Source of the DNA: Candidatus Kuenenia stuttgartensis
GTDB lineage: Bacteria > Planctomycetota > Planctomycetia > Pirellulales > UBA1268
DNA: 40,309 bases
Direction of reading: 5' to 3'
Assembly: GCA_945883745.1 (NCBI GenBank)
Contig: CAMCYH010000018.1
Location: forward strand, 1-40,309
Shown here: one piece after another, positions 9,668 to 17,592 of the stretch
Layout of the letters: each line of letters begins with the position of its first letter
Numbering within the stretch: position 1 is the stretch's first letter
Program-made: the position numbers and the translations under genes
The notes under the pieces: model-generated
What the model was told of the DNA's origin: nothing
What the model saw: the letters and a program-made list of their open reading frames with translations, nothing else
The model's database searches: none

Positions 9668-10414
9668 TCAGGCCGCGCCGCTCCGGGTGAGTTCGTGGAA
9701 CCGTTCGTCGAGGCTGCGGCCGTCGCGCCGCAACTCGGCGGGCGTGCCGTCAAACCGCAGCCGTCCCTCAGCAATGAGGATGACACGGTCGGCCATGGCT
9801 TCGACTTCCTGGAGGATGTGGGTGGAGAGGAGGATCGTCTTTTGCTGGCCGAGCCGGCGGATCGTGTCGCGGACCTCGCGAATCTGATTGGGATCGAGGC
9901 CACTGGTCGGCTCGTCCAAAATCAGCACGTCAGGCTCGTGCAGAAGCACCTGCGCCATGCCCACCCGTTGCCGATACCCCTTGGAGAGCTTGCCGATCGC
10001 CTTGCCGATCACACTTCCCAGCTCACACTGCTTCACGACCGCCTCGATCCGTTCCTCACGATACGTTCCCGAAAGCCCCCGTGCGTCGGCGAAGAACTCG
10101 AGCAGGCTGCGGGGTGTCATGTCTGGGTAGAGGGGGCCGTTTTCCGGGAGGTAGCCAAGGTGGGCCGCAGCTTTGAGCCGGTCGGTTGACATGTCGTAGC
10201 CGGCAATTCGGGCGGTGCCCGCGGATGGCGCCAGGTAGCCGGTGAGCATCTTCATGGTCGTGCTCTTGCCGGCGCCGTTGGGTCCGAGGAAGGCGACGAT
10301 CTCGCCCCGGGCGACGCGAAAGGAGATGTCCTCCGTCGCGATGAACTGGCCGTAGTATTTGGTCAGCCCGTCGGCCTCGATCATCGCCGGCAGGCTCGCG
10401 GAAGCATCGGTCAT
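9668..10414 (-). CDS. ABC transporter ATPase (GldA-like)
   Basis: Cytoplasmic ATP-binding subunit that energises the permease encoded just downstream. The 248-residue protein has a Walker A motif GPNGAGKST (about 44-52), the signature segment LSKGYRQRVG and Walker [13 protein letters not shown] followed by the H-loop LLSTH. The order and sequence match the GldA/NatA-type drug and polymer exporters. The frame is open for 23 more codons upstream, but the ATG at 10414 (MTDASASLP) has AAGGA nine bases before it and gives the normal N-terminus. The gene begins 137 bases after nadB on the same strand. Whether it shares a transcript with nadB is not clear. Confidence 0.92.
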   Translation of the reverse strand: MTDASASLPAMIEADGLTKYYGQFIATEDISFRVARGEIVAFLGPNGAGKSTTMKMLTGYLAPSAGTARIAGYDMSTDRLKAAAHLGYLPENGPLYPDMTPRSLLEFFADARGLSGTYREERIEAVVKQCELGSVIGKAIGKLSKGYRQRVGMAQVLLHEPDVLILDEPTSGLDPNQIREVRDTIRRLGQQKTILLSTHILQEVEAMADRVILIAEGRLRFDGTPAELRRDGRSLDERFHELTRSGAA

Positions 10415-10551
10415 CACAGCTGTTCCTTGCGGTGGAACCGGCATGACACAGTCGCGGGCCGGATCCGACGGAGTATTTTTCACACGATGGCGATTCGCGG
10501 CAATCCCCCAGCGGCCATTCGGCCTCGGCTAGGCGTCGCTCACCCCATGAA

Positions 10552-12270
10552 TCACATGATCGCCGCAGCCGACTCGCAGGGGGAAGCAGCCGACGGCACC
10601 GGCTCCATCTGCGGCTCGCTGCGGCCGCGTTGCCAGCCAATATGCTCCCGCCAGCTGTCCACGGAGTCGGGGTGATCGCTGCGGCAGTGGACACCGCGGC
10701 TTTCTTTCCTGGCAATCGCTCCGCGGATCATCAGCCGCGCGACCTGCAGCATATTTTGGAGCTGCCAGCCGGAGGGATCGGCAAATTGACGTGGCAGTAC
10801 ATAGCGACACCATCCCTCGACGGCCTCGAGGGCCTCGGCAAGTTGTGGGCCGTTTCGCTCGACGCCGACCTGCCGCCACATGAGCGCCCGCAGCGAATTG
10901 CGGATGTCGCCCAGATCGAGCCCTTCCGACGCAGCTGCCGCGGTAGGGCCGTCCTGTTTGGGATTGGCGATCGCCGGCACGTGAAACACATCACGGTCGA
11001 GAGTGCCCCCCTCGGCGACCACTTCGGCACTGGCCGTCTCACCGGCCCGGGCCCCGTACACCAGCCCCTCGAGCAGACTGTTGCTGGCCAGGCGATTGGC
11101 GCCGTGCAGGCCGCTGGAAGTCACCTCACCAGCGGCAAGCAGGCCGGGCACGCTTGTTCGACCGCAGTCGTCGACCGTGACCCCGCCGATCATGTAGTGG
11201 GCACCGGGCCGCACCGGAATGCGGTCGCGAGCCAGATCAAGACCAAACTTCGCGCAGGTTTCGGCCATGCCGGGAAACCGCTGTCGCACCAGGAGCGGAT
11301 CGAGGTGTGACAGGTCGAGATAGACATTCGAGTGATGCGTGCGGTGCATGACTTCGGTGATCGCCCGCGAGACGACATCACGCGGGGCGAGTTCCGCCCG
11401 AGCGTCGAAGTCCGGCATGAACCGCAGCCCTTCCCGATCGACAAGATGCGCCCCGGCACCACGCACAGCCTCGGTGATCAGGCTGCGGGCGCCGCCGGCA
11501 ATGTAGAGCACCGTGGGATGAAACTGCATGAACTCCATGTCGCGGATTTCAGCGCCGGCCCGCCAGGCGAGGGCGATCCCGTCGCCGCTGGCCCCCGGCG
11601 GATTGGTCGACTCGCGATAGATCTGGCCGACGCCGCCCGTGGCGAGAATCGTTCGCTTCGCCCACACGAGCGTCTTTCCGTGGGCCTGGTTCCAGACGAG
11701 CGCTCCGCGGCACCGCCCCTCGTGCGTGACGAGATCGATCGTGAAGGTGTCGGGCCAGACCTCGAGGTTGTCGAGTGTCCGGGTTCGCTCGATCACGGCT
11801 CGCATGACCTCGCGACCGGTGGCATCACCAAGCGCATGAACGATGCGGTGATGGCTGTGGCCACCCTCGCGTCCCAACTCCAGCGCACCATCACGGGCAT
11901 CGAATCGCGTGCCCCAGGCGATCAACTCATTGATCCGCATGGGTGCTTCGCGGACGACTGCATCGACCACGTCTCCGTGACACAGACCGCCACCGGCGGT
12001 GAGCGTGTCGGCCACATGGTTGTCGAAACGGTCCTCGGGATCGACGACACCGGCGATACCCCCTTGCGCCCATTGGCTGGAGGAGCCCCGTAGGTCGTCT
12101 TTCGTGACGACGGTGACTGACAGTCGTGGATCGACCGCCAAGGCGGCCCGCAGACCGGCCAGGCCGCCACCGAGAATCAGCACGTCGGTGAAACAGTGCG
12201 GCACCCGCTTGGGGCTGAAGGCGACGAGATACCTCGGCCCCTCGTACATGTCGCTGCCAATGCGATTCAT
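10552..12270 (-). CDS. nadB: L-aspartate oxidase
   Basis: Flavoenzyme that oxidises L-aspartate to iminoaspartate, the first step of de novo NAD synthesis, in the cytosol. The 572 residues include the FAD-binding GGGLAG (34-39), SSSQWAQGGIAG, the substrate-site region EFMQFHPT and APRDVVSRAI, and the C-terminal helical domain. These segments separate it from succinate dehydrogenase flavoproteins to which it is related. Its start ATG overlaps the stop of the upstream DUF4175-like gene as ATGA (12267-12270), so translation is probably coupled. A second ATG seven codons further in is possible. nadA and nadC are not in the window. No functional link with the membrane protein is known to me. Confidence 0.93.
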   Translation of the reverse strand: MNRIGSDMYEGPRYLVAFSPKRVPHCFTDVLILGGGLAGLRAALAVDPRLSVTVVTKDDLRGSSSQWAQGGIAGVVDPEDRFDNHVADTLTAGGGLCHGDVVDAVVREAPMRINELIAWGTRFDARDGALELGREGGHSHHRIVHALGDATGREVMRAVIERTRTLDNLEVWPDTFTIDLVTHEGRCRGALVWNQAHGKTLVWAKRTILATGGVGQIYRESTNPPGASGDGIALAWRAGAEIRDMEFMQFHPTVLYIAGGARSLITEAVRGAGAHLVDREGLRFMPDFDARAELAPRDVVSRAITEVMHRTHHSNVYLDLSHLDPLLVRQRFPGMAETCAKFGLDLARDRIPVRPGAHYMIGGVTVDDCGRTSVPGLLAAGEVTSSGLHGANRLASNSLLEGLVYGARAGETASAEVVAEGGTLDRDVFHVPAIANPKQDGPTAAAASEGLDLGDIRNSLRALMWRQVGVERNGPQLAEALEAVEGWCRYVLPRQFADPSGWQLQNMLQVARLMIRGAIARKESRGVHCRSDHPDSVDSWREHIGWQRGRSEPQMEPVPSAASPCESAAAIM

Positions 12271-15200
12271 TCGCCGCTTGTGCCCTGGAGGAAGGCCCGT
12301 ACCTGCTCGCGATATTCGCTCGGCGGGCGGCTGCGGCGGCCCTCGGCCTGGCCCCCTTGGACGTCGGCTGGCACGTCGCGAGACGATCGCGTGCCACCGG
12401 GCCGCAGGCCCAGGCTGCGAACCGCCCTCTCAAACTCTCCGCGCTCCCGGGGGTCGCCGCTGTCGGCAAGCCGGCGCATCGCCTGCCAGCGATCGATAAA
12501 GGACTGGGCCTGCTCGCGAGTCCAGCCCAGTGCGTCGAGCACATCCGTCTCGCCAGCAGCGACCGAATCACGCAGATGTTCTACGGCGAGATCGGCGGAA
12601 TTGCGGGCGTGCGACAGGTCCTCTTCGCCCCATTCCATTTCCCGTTGCTCCCGCTCTCCCGCCAGGTCAGGGCGGTCGATCTTCTGTGGCGTGCCATCGC
12701 CACCGCCCAGAGCGCCGTTACCGGTCTCGCTGCCGCCTTGCGGCTGGCCGTCACCTGGCTGCTTCACCGGCTGGCCGCCACCTGCTGACTGGTTTCCTTC
12801 GCCTGGCTGCTTTCCTTCTCCTGACTCTTTTCCTTCACCTGCCGTTCCGGGCTGACCGGCGGACGACTCACCGGGTTTTGTACCTCCCTGTCTTTCAGGA
12901 CTGTCCTCACCCTCCGCCCCTTCGCCTCCCGGTTGGCTGCCCGACCCGCCTTTCTGACTGATCTGCTGACCACCTTGCTGCTGACCACCTTGCTGCTGAC
13001 CACCCTGCTGCTGGCCACCCTGCTGCTGGCCACCTTGCTGCTGGCCCGGTTTGCCCTGTTGGCCACCCGGTTGCTGACCACTCTTCTGCTGACCGCCCGG
13101 CTGGTCACCTCCTGGCTGCTCACCTTGCCCTGACTGCTGACCATCTGACTGGTCGCCCTCACTGCCGGCCTGGCCGCCGCCAGATTGCCCACCAGCCCCG
13201 CTGCCTCCCTGCTTACTACCTCCCGGCTTCGATCCGCCGTTGCATGTCGAACAGCCTTCTTTGCCGCAGGGTTTGCCATCTTCACAGGAAGACTGTTCCT
13301 TCGGCTGGCTTGCTTTCTGTTGCCCAGCGTTGGGCTGGCCATCGTTTTGTTGACCTTTGTTGGAGTTCCCCTTGTCGGGCTGGCCATCCTTCGCCTGCCC
13401 ATCTCCGGGCTCTTCTTGACGCTGAGCCTGTTGGCCCGGCTTTTGGCCAATATCCTTTTGCTGCTGGTTTTGGTCTTGCGGCCGACCGTTGTCTCGCTCC
13501 TGCTGCCGCCGGTGCTCGAGAATCCGTTCCATGGCCTTGCCATCGTTCGTGCCGTCGGCGGCGACAGTGTCACGAGGCGGCTGTTTCTGCTCGCCCCGAC
13601 TCTGTTTCGACTGCTGACCGGCTCCTGACTGCCCGCCCGACCGCTCCTGCTGTGTCGCCCCCTCCTGCGAACCCGGCTGCCTGGCCCCCGGCTGCTTGCC
13701 TCCAGACTGGCTGTCACCAGGTTGTTGCCCGCGAGCATCCTGGCGATCGCCGTTGCGTTCCTCGCCCGCCTGCGCACCGCCTTGTTGCCCGCCCTTGTCT
13801 TGCCCGCCCTTGTCTTGCCCGCCCTGATCCTGCCCGGACTTCTGCCCTGGCTTGCTCTGCTCACCCTTCTCGCCTTGCCCCTGCCCTGCTTGAGCCTGTC
13901 CATCGCCAGACTGTGCCTCTCCGGCTTGCCTGTCTTGAGGCTGCTGGCCGCGGTCGGGCTGTTTGTCGCCCTCGGGCTGCTTGCCTCGCCCTTGCTCACC
14001 ATCGCGCTGATCCGCGTTGCGTTCGCCCTGCTTCTCTTCGCCCTGCTTCTCTTCTTGTTGAGCCGGGTCGCGCATGTCGCGGTCACGTTGGCCACCAGCC
14101 TCCGGCTGGTTCTTCTCGCCTTTGCCTGGCTGCTCCCCCGCACCGGCATCCGCCGGCCGCTCTTTTTCTGCTCCGTCGCGAGGGTTCTCCTGCGGCTGTG
14201 GCCGCGGTTCACGAGCCGGCGCCGTCTGGTCAATGATCAGGGCTTGCCACTGCGTACGGGTCTCGTTGGGTCGCTGCGGCCGGGTATCGATCGCCACTCC
14301 CCGATACTCGAGCGTCGCTCCCGGCGTGCCGCCAAACTGCCGCGGCACCAGCAGCGAACCGCCTTGGAATGGACCCCTTTTTTCCTCGGCCAAGAGGATG
14401 ATCTCCTTGCCTGGCAGCCCATCTTTGAGTCGCACTTCCAGCCCCACCCGGGCGAGCCCGAAATCGGGGTCGGTCGCACGCACCCGAATTCGCACCGGCG
14501 CGTCGGGCGGCACCCGCAAGGGCGATTCCTTAGGCTCCTCGAGCGAAATCTCCGGTGCCATATCGGGCAGCACCTCGATCCGATGCTGCAGGTCCTCCGT
14601 GATGAGCCCGAGTGACTCACCGGCCGACTCGCGGGGCTCGAAGAGCAGGCGATACGAGGCCTGCTGCGCGGCGGCATCGAGCTGGAGATCGAACGACACC
14701 GATGCCCGCGACGGGTCGCCCGCAGTCACGACCAACGGCTTGTCGCGACGGCCATCACAGCCGAAATCGATCCATGCGCTGCCGATGGGTCGATTCGCCA
14801 CGGCCACGAGCGTGACCTTCGTGCCTTCTACGGCGTGAAGATCCCCCTGCCAACGAATCACTTCAGCGGCCTGCCGCGTGTAGGCCGGGTAGTCATAACG
14901 CACTTCCTGAACCAGCAAGGACGGTGCGTCGACCGCCATCACTTTCAGCACTTCGGTGCGGGCATCACCAGCCGTGAGTGAAATCTCCACCGAGCGATCC
15001 AGTCCGCGAGCCGCATCGGGAAGCACTGCCACAAATCGCCCGGTGGCATCGCCAGCGCGCGGCCGTTGCATCACGACCTGCCATGGCTGCGCGGTGGCGT
15101 CGACCGACCCGTCGTCTCGCAAGGGCCGCACGGTGATGGTCGGCTGCTCATGGTCACGCAGCCCGCGAAAGTCAGTCGCAACCAACAATTGGCGGCCCCG

Positions 15201-15968
15201 GACGATCGTCGCACTGGATCCACGGATTTCGATTGCATGGCCATCAGGCACGTCATCCGTGGTTTTCCGCTCATCCCCCGGCACCCGCCACGACAGCTGC
15301 AACGGCGTGATCTGCACACGGGATGGGGCCGCTATCGACGTCCACGGCGCGAGCAGCCGACCCGAACTCGTCAGCAGGCTTTTGGGCGCGAAGACCTCGT
15401 AGAGACACGCCAGGCCGACCAGCAACGCCACGGCATAGGCCAATTTCACGGCCAGCGACCGATCGACAAGGCTGTCGTCGGCGGGCAAGCCGGAGAGCTG
15501 CCGCGCCGCCCGCCGCTTGAGCGATCGCACCATTCGTGGGCTCGTGCCTTCCTCGTCGCCTCTCACAAGCACCGCGTTCACGAGGTCGTTGTGCAGATCG
15601 GGGTACTCTCGCTCGATCGCCCGGGCCGCATAGACGAGATTCACGCGGTAGCGAATCAGAGGCACGACCCATCGGACGATCCCGATGACGAGAGCTGCCA
15701 GTCCGATTCCCAGCCAGGCCCAGCGAGCCCACCGCGGCAGTCCGCCCGGCACGAGCCAGTGTTCGGCAAACACGCCGACAGCCAGCCACACGAGCGCTGT
15801 CGCTCCCGCCCCCAGCAGGAAACTGGTGATCGCCACACCCTTGTAGTCAGCCCCGGCGGCCGCCAGCCGCTTGGCGAGATAGCGGTCCGACTTGGAGTCG
15901 GAATCACGACTCGGCTCCCACGTGCCGACGGCGAGCGGATGGGAGGGTTCATTGGAAACGGTAGCCAT
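12267..15968 (-). CDS. DUF4175-like membrane protein with long Q/G/K-rich region
   Basis: A 1233-residue protein of unknown function. Three hydrophobic helices (about 44-68, 82-105, 171-192) are followed by a beta-rich extracytoplasmic region to about 575. Residues about 580-1095 are low complexity, dominated by Gln, Gly, Lys, Glu, Asp and Pro, with a pentapeptide repeat (12963-13045). The C-terminal 130 residues are charged and helical (EWGEEDLSHARNSADLAVEH). A four-cysteine cluster, C895-x5-C901-x4-C906-x2-C909, sits inside the low-complexity part. The ATG at 15968 has GGGAG eight bases upstream; the frame is open 27 codons further. The arrangement resembles DUF4175 proteins, and that assignment is tentative. 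It is divergent from lpxK and overlaps nadB by ATGA. Confidence 0.75.
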   Translation of the reverse strand: MATVSNEPSHPLAVGTWEPSRDSDSKSDRYLAKRLAAAGADYKGVAITSFLLGAGATALVWLAVGVFAEHWLVPGGLPRWARWAWLGIGLAALVIGIVRWVVPLIRYRVNLVYAARAIEREYPDLHNDLVNAVLVRGDEEGTSPRMVRSLKRRAARQLSGLPADDSLVDRSLAVKLAYAVALLVGLACLYEVFAPKSLLTSSGRLLAPWTSIAAPSRVQITPLQLSWRVPGDERKTTDDVPDGHAIEIRGSSATIVRGRQLLVATDFRGLRDHEQPTITVRPLRDDGSVDATAQPWQVVMQRPRAGDATGRFVAVLPDAARGLDRSVEISLTAGDARTEVLKVMAVDAPSLLVQEVRYDYPAYTRQAAEVIRWQGDLHAVEGTKVTLVAVANRPIGSAWIDFGCDGRRDKPLVVTAGDPSRASVSFDLQLDAAAQQASYRLLFEPRESAGESLGLITEDLQHRIEVLPDMAPEISLEEPKESPLRVPPDAPVRIRVRATDPDFGLARVGLEVRLKDGLPGKEIILLAEEKRGPFQGGSLLVPRQFGGTPGATLEYRGVAIDTRPQRPNETRTQWQALIIDQTAPAREPRPQPQENPRDGAEKERPADAGAGEQPGKGEKNQPEAGGQRDRDMRDPAQQEEKQGEEKQGERNADQRDGEQGRGKQPEGDKQPDRGQQPQDRQAGEAQSGDGQAQAGQGQGEKGEQSKPGQKSGQDQGGQDKGGQDKGGQQGGAQAGEERNGDRQDARGQQPGDSQSGGKQPGARQPGSQEGATQQERSGGQSGAGQQSKQSRGEQKQPPRDTVAADGTNDGKAMERILEHRRQQERDNGRPQDQNQQQKDIGQKPGQQAQRQEEPGDGQAKDGQPDKGNSNKGQQNDGQPNAGQQKASQPKEQSSCEDGKPCGKEGCSTCNGGSKPGGSKQGGSGAGGQSGGGQAGSEGDQSDGQQSGQGEQPGGDQPGGQQKSGQQPGGQQGKPGQQQGGQQQGGQQQGGQQQGGQQQGGQQISQKGGSGSQPGGEGAEGEDSPERQGGTKPGESSAGQPGTAGEGKESGEGKQPGEGNQSAGGGQPVKQPGDGQPQGGSETGNGALGGGDGTPQKIDRPDLAGEREQREMEWGEEDLSHARNSADLAVEHLRDSVAAGETDVLDALGWTREQAQSFIDRWQAMRRLADSGDPRERGEFERAVRSLGLRPGGTRSSRDVPADVQGGQAEGRRSRPPSEYREQVRAFLQGTSGE
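12963..13045 (-). repeat. 15-bp tandem repeat coding for Q-Q-G-G-Q
   Basis: About five and a half units of a 15-bp motif, written CTGCTGACCACCTTG on the plus strand, with a few silent third-base changes (ACC/GCC, CTT/CCT). It encodes repeated QQGGQ units in the low-complexity part of the DUF4175-like protein. The unit length is a multiple of three, so copy-number change would alter the linker length without breaking the frame. Confidence 0.9.
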
Positions 15969-16154
15969 CGCCAGACTCCCACGGTCAGGATGGCGTCGAC
16001 GAACCCGGCGCCAGACATGCCTCGACTCACGGTGAAGTATATCGGCCAATCATCCAGCCCGCCGCAAACGCGTTGACGACACGCCTCACAAGGCCCCATG
16101 CTGGGAAGCCGTGGCTGGGCCACCACCAGGTTCCGGCCGTGAGGGACGATCTGC

Positions 16155-17279
16155 ATGTCGCTGCTGCCCGATGCCACCTCGTTCAAGCGGCTGGTCGACG
16201 GATCGGCCGACGGTCTGTCGGCGGCAGCCCTGCGGTGGGCATTACGAGGATTGGCCGCCCCGTACGCTGCCGCCGTTTTCGGCCGCAACAAGGCGTATGA
16301 TTTCGGTCTTCTCCCGATCAGGGCCTGCGCTGCGCCGGTGATCTGCATCGGCAACCTGTCCCTTGGTGGCACGGGCAAGACACCCCTGGTCGCCTGGGCA
16401 GCGCGGCATCTGGCGGGCCTCGGCATGCGGCCCGCGATCGTCAGCCGTGGCTACGGAACTGGCCGCGGCCAACTGAGCGATGAGGCTGCCGAGCTGGCCC
16501 TGCTCGTGCCGGGCGTCCCTCACCTGGCCGACCCCGATCGCGTGGCGGCTGCCCGCAGGGCCGTAGCCGCCGGGGCCGACGCGGTCGTGCTCGACGATGG
16601 CTTCCAACACCGCCGGCTGGCCCGCGATCTCGACATCGTGGCGGTGGATGCCACCGATCCATTTGGCTGTGGTTTTCTCTTTCCACGGGGATTGCTGCGT
16701 GAGCCCCTGTACGGACTTGCCCGCGCCGATGCCATCGTGCTCACCCGCAGCACACTGGTCGATGCCTCGCGCCGTGCGGAAATCCGCGCGGCGCTCTCCC
16801 GCCTTGCGAGTAGCATCCCACCAGTGTGGGCAGAAGCGACGCATCGCCCGACAGGGCTGAGGCAGGCAGGTGGTGCGACGCTGTCGCTGGACTCACTGCG
16901 TGGGCAACGGATCGTCGCCTGCGCCGGCATCGGCAACCCAGCCGCGTTTCGCCTGTCGCTCGAACAGTTCGGCGCCGACGTGGTGGCGTTCAGGGCCTTT
17001 CCCGACCACCACGCGTACTCGCCACAGGATCTCGATGATCTCGGCTCATGGGCTCAGCGGGCACAGGCCACGATGCTCGTCACAACGCTCAAGGATCTCG
17101 TAAAGATCCAACGCGACAACCTCGGAATCACGCCCGTCGCGGCCGTCGAGATCACGCTCGAATTCGTGGACGGCGGCGACGAAATTGCCACATTGCTCGA
17201 AAGCGTCAGGCCGCCGGCAGCTACTTCTTCTTCTCGACGTGAAGCGTGTGCTTCCGCAGGCGGGGAGAATACTTGTTGA
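16155..17279 (+). CDS. lpxK: Tetraacyldisaccharide 4'-kinase
   Basis: Phosphorylates the 4' position of the lipid A disaccharide at the inner face of the inner membrane. The 374-residue protein has the N-terminal membrane-associated helix, the LpxK P-loop GNLSLGGTGKTP (GGTGKT at 71-76), SRGYG, and DDGFQHRRLARDLDIV, which are all diagnostic. GAGGGA lies before the ATG at 16155. The enzyme implies lipid A and an outer membrane. The last 20 or so residues (rich in Ala, Ser and Arg) are encoded by the strand opposite rpmG: the stop at 17279 is 59 bases inside that gene. The family is normally nearer 330 residues, so this tail is probably dispensable. Confidence 0.93.
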   Translation: MSLLPDATSFKRLVDGSADGLSAAALRWALRGLAAPYAAAVFGRNKAYDFGLLPIRACAAPVICIGNLSLGGTGKTPLVAWAARHLAGLGMRPAIVSRGYGTGRGQLSDEAAELALLVPGVPHLADPDRVAAARRAVAAGADAVVLDDGFQHRRLARDLDIVAVDATDPFGCGFLFPRGLLREPLYGLARADAIVLTRSTLVDASRRAEIRAALSRLASSIPPVWAEATHRPTGLRQAGGATLSLDSLRGQRIVACAGIGNPAAFRLSLEQFGADVVAFRAFPDHHAYSPQDLDDLGSWAQRAQATMLVTTLKDLVKIQRDNLGITPVAAVEITLEFVDGGDEIATLLESVRPPAATSSSRREACASAGGENTC

Positions 17280-17385
17280 CCTTCAATTTCTCGCCGCCCG
17301 TCTTCCGGCGAAGCGTGTAGTTTTGGTCTCCTGTCTCCTGACAGACTAGGTGGACCACCTCGAGTTTTCGCTTACCTTTTGCCAT
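17221..17385 (-). CDS. rpmG: 50S ribosomal protein L33
   Basis: A 54-residue basic protein of the large ribosomal subunit. The translation begins MAKGKRKLEVVHLVCQETG and continues with QNYTLRRKTGGEKLKVNKYSPRL before ending in a lysine run. It matches L33, including the N-Y-x-T-x-R/K-R/K-x motif and the K-Y-x-P-x-x-R/K-x-H pattern. Only the first of the usual cysteines is present (Cys15), so this is the form without the four-cysteine zinc site. The gene is convergent with lpxK and overlaps its 3' end by 59 bases. Its 5' side faces the divergent cyclase-repeat gene across 207 bases. Only a weak GAGA-type site precedes the ATG. Confidence 0.93.
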   Translation of the reverse strand: MAKGKRKLEVVHLVCQETGDQNYTLRRKTGGEKLKVNKYSPRLRKHTLHVEKKK

Positions 17386-17505
17386 TGCCGTTTCTCACAC
17401 GCTCTCGCACAGCGGCCCACAGGCGGGGCCAAGGATTTTTCCGCCTCCGCCCAAGAATAGCCGCTTCCGCACACGCTCGCCAGCACAACGGCGAAAACAC
17501 GGCAA

Positions 17506-17535
17506 TTGAGCCACTTTGAGCCTGTTCCATATTTT
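17506..17535 (+). promoter_or_regulatory. Possible sigma-70-type promoter
   Basis: TTGAGC at 17506-17511 and TATTTT at 17530-17535 with an 18-base spacer. Each hexamer matches the consensus at four of six bases. It would start a transcript about 50 bases before the ATG at 17593. The match is weak and no promoter consensus is well established for this group. Confidence 0.3.
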
Positions 17536-17592
17536 GATCGCGATCTGCTGCCGCGATACAATCAAATCAGGTCGGGCTGAAAGGGATACTTC

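Noticed and set aside
12960..13050. CRISPR-like or minisatellite array
   Set aside because: The 15-bp units have no spacers and are in phase with the DUF4175-like frame, coding for QQGGQ.
17386..17592. A tRNA gene in the rpmG upstream gap
   Set aside because: tRNA genes often lie near rpmG, but no cloverleaf or T-arm GTTCRA sequence could be found on either strand here.
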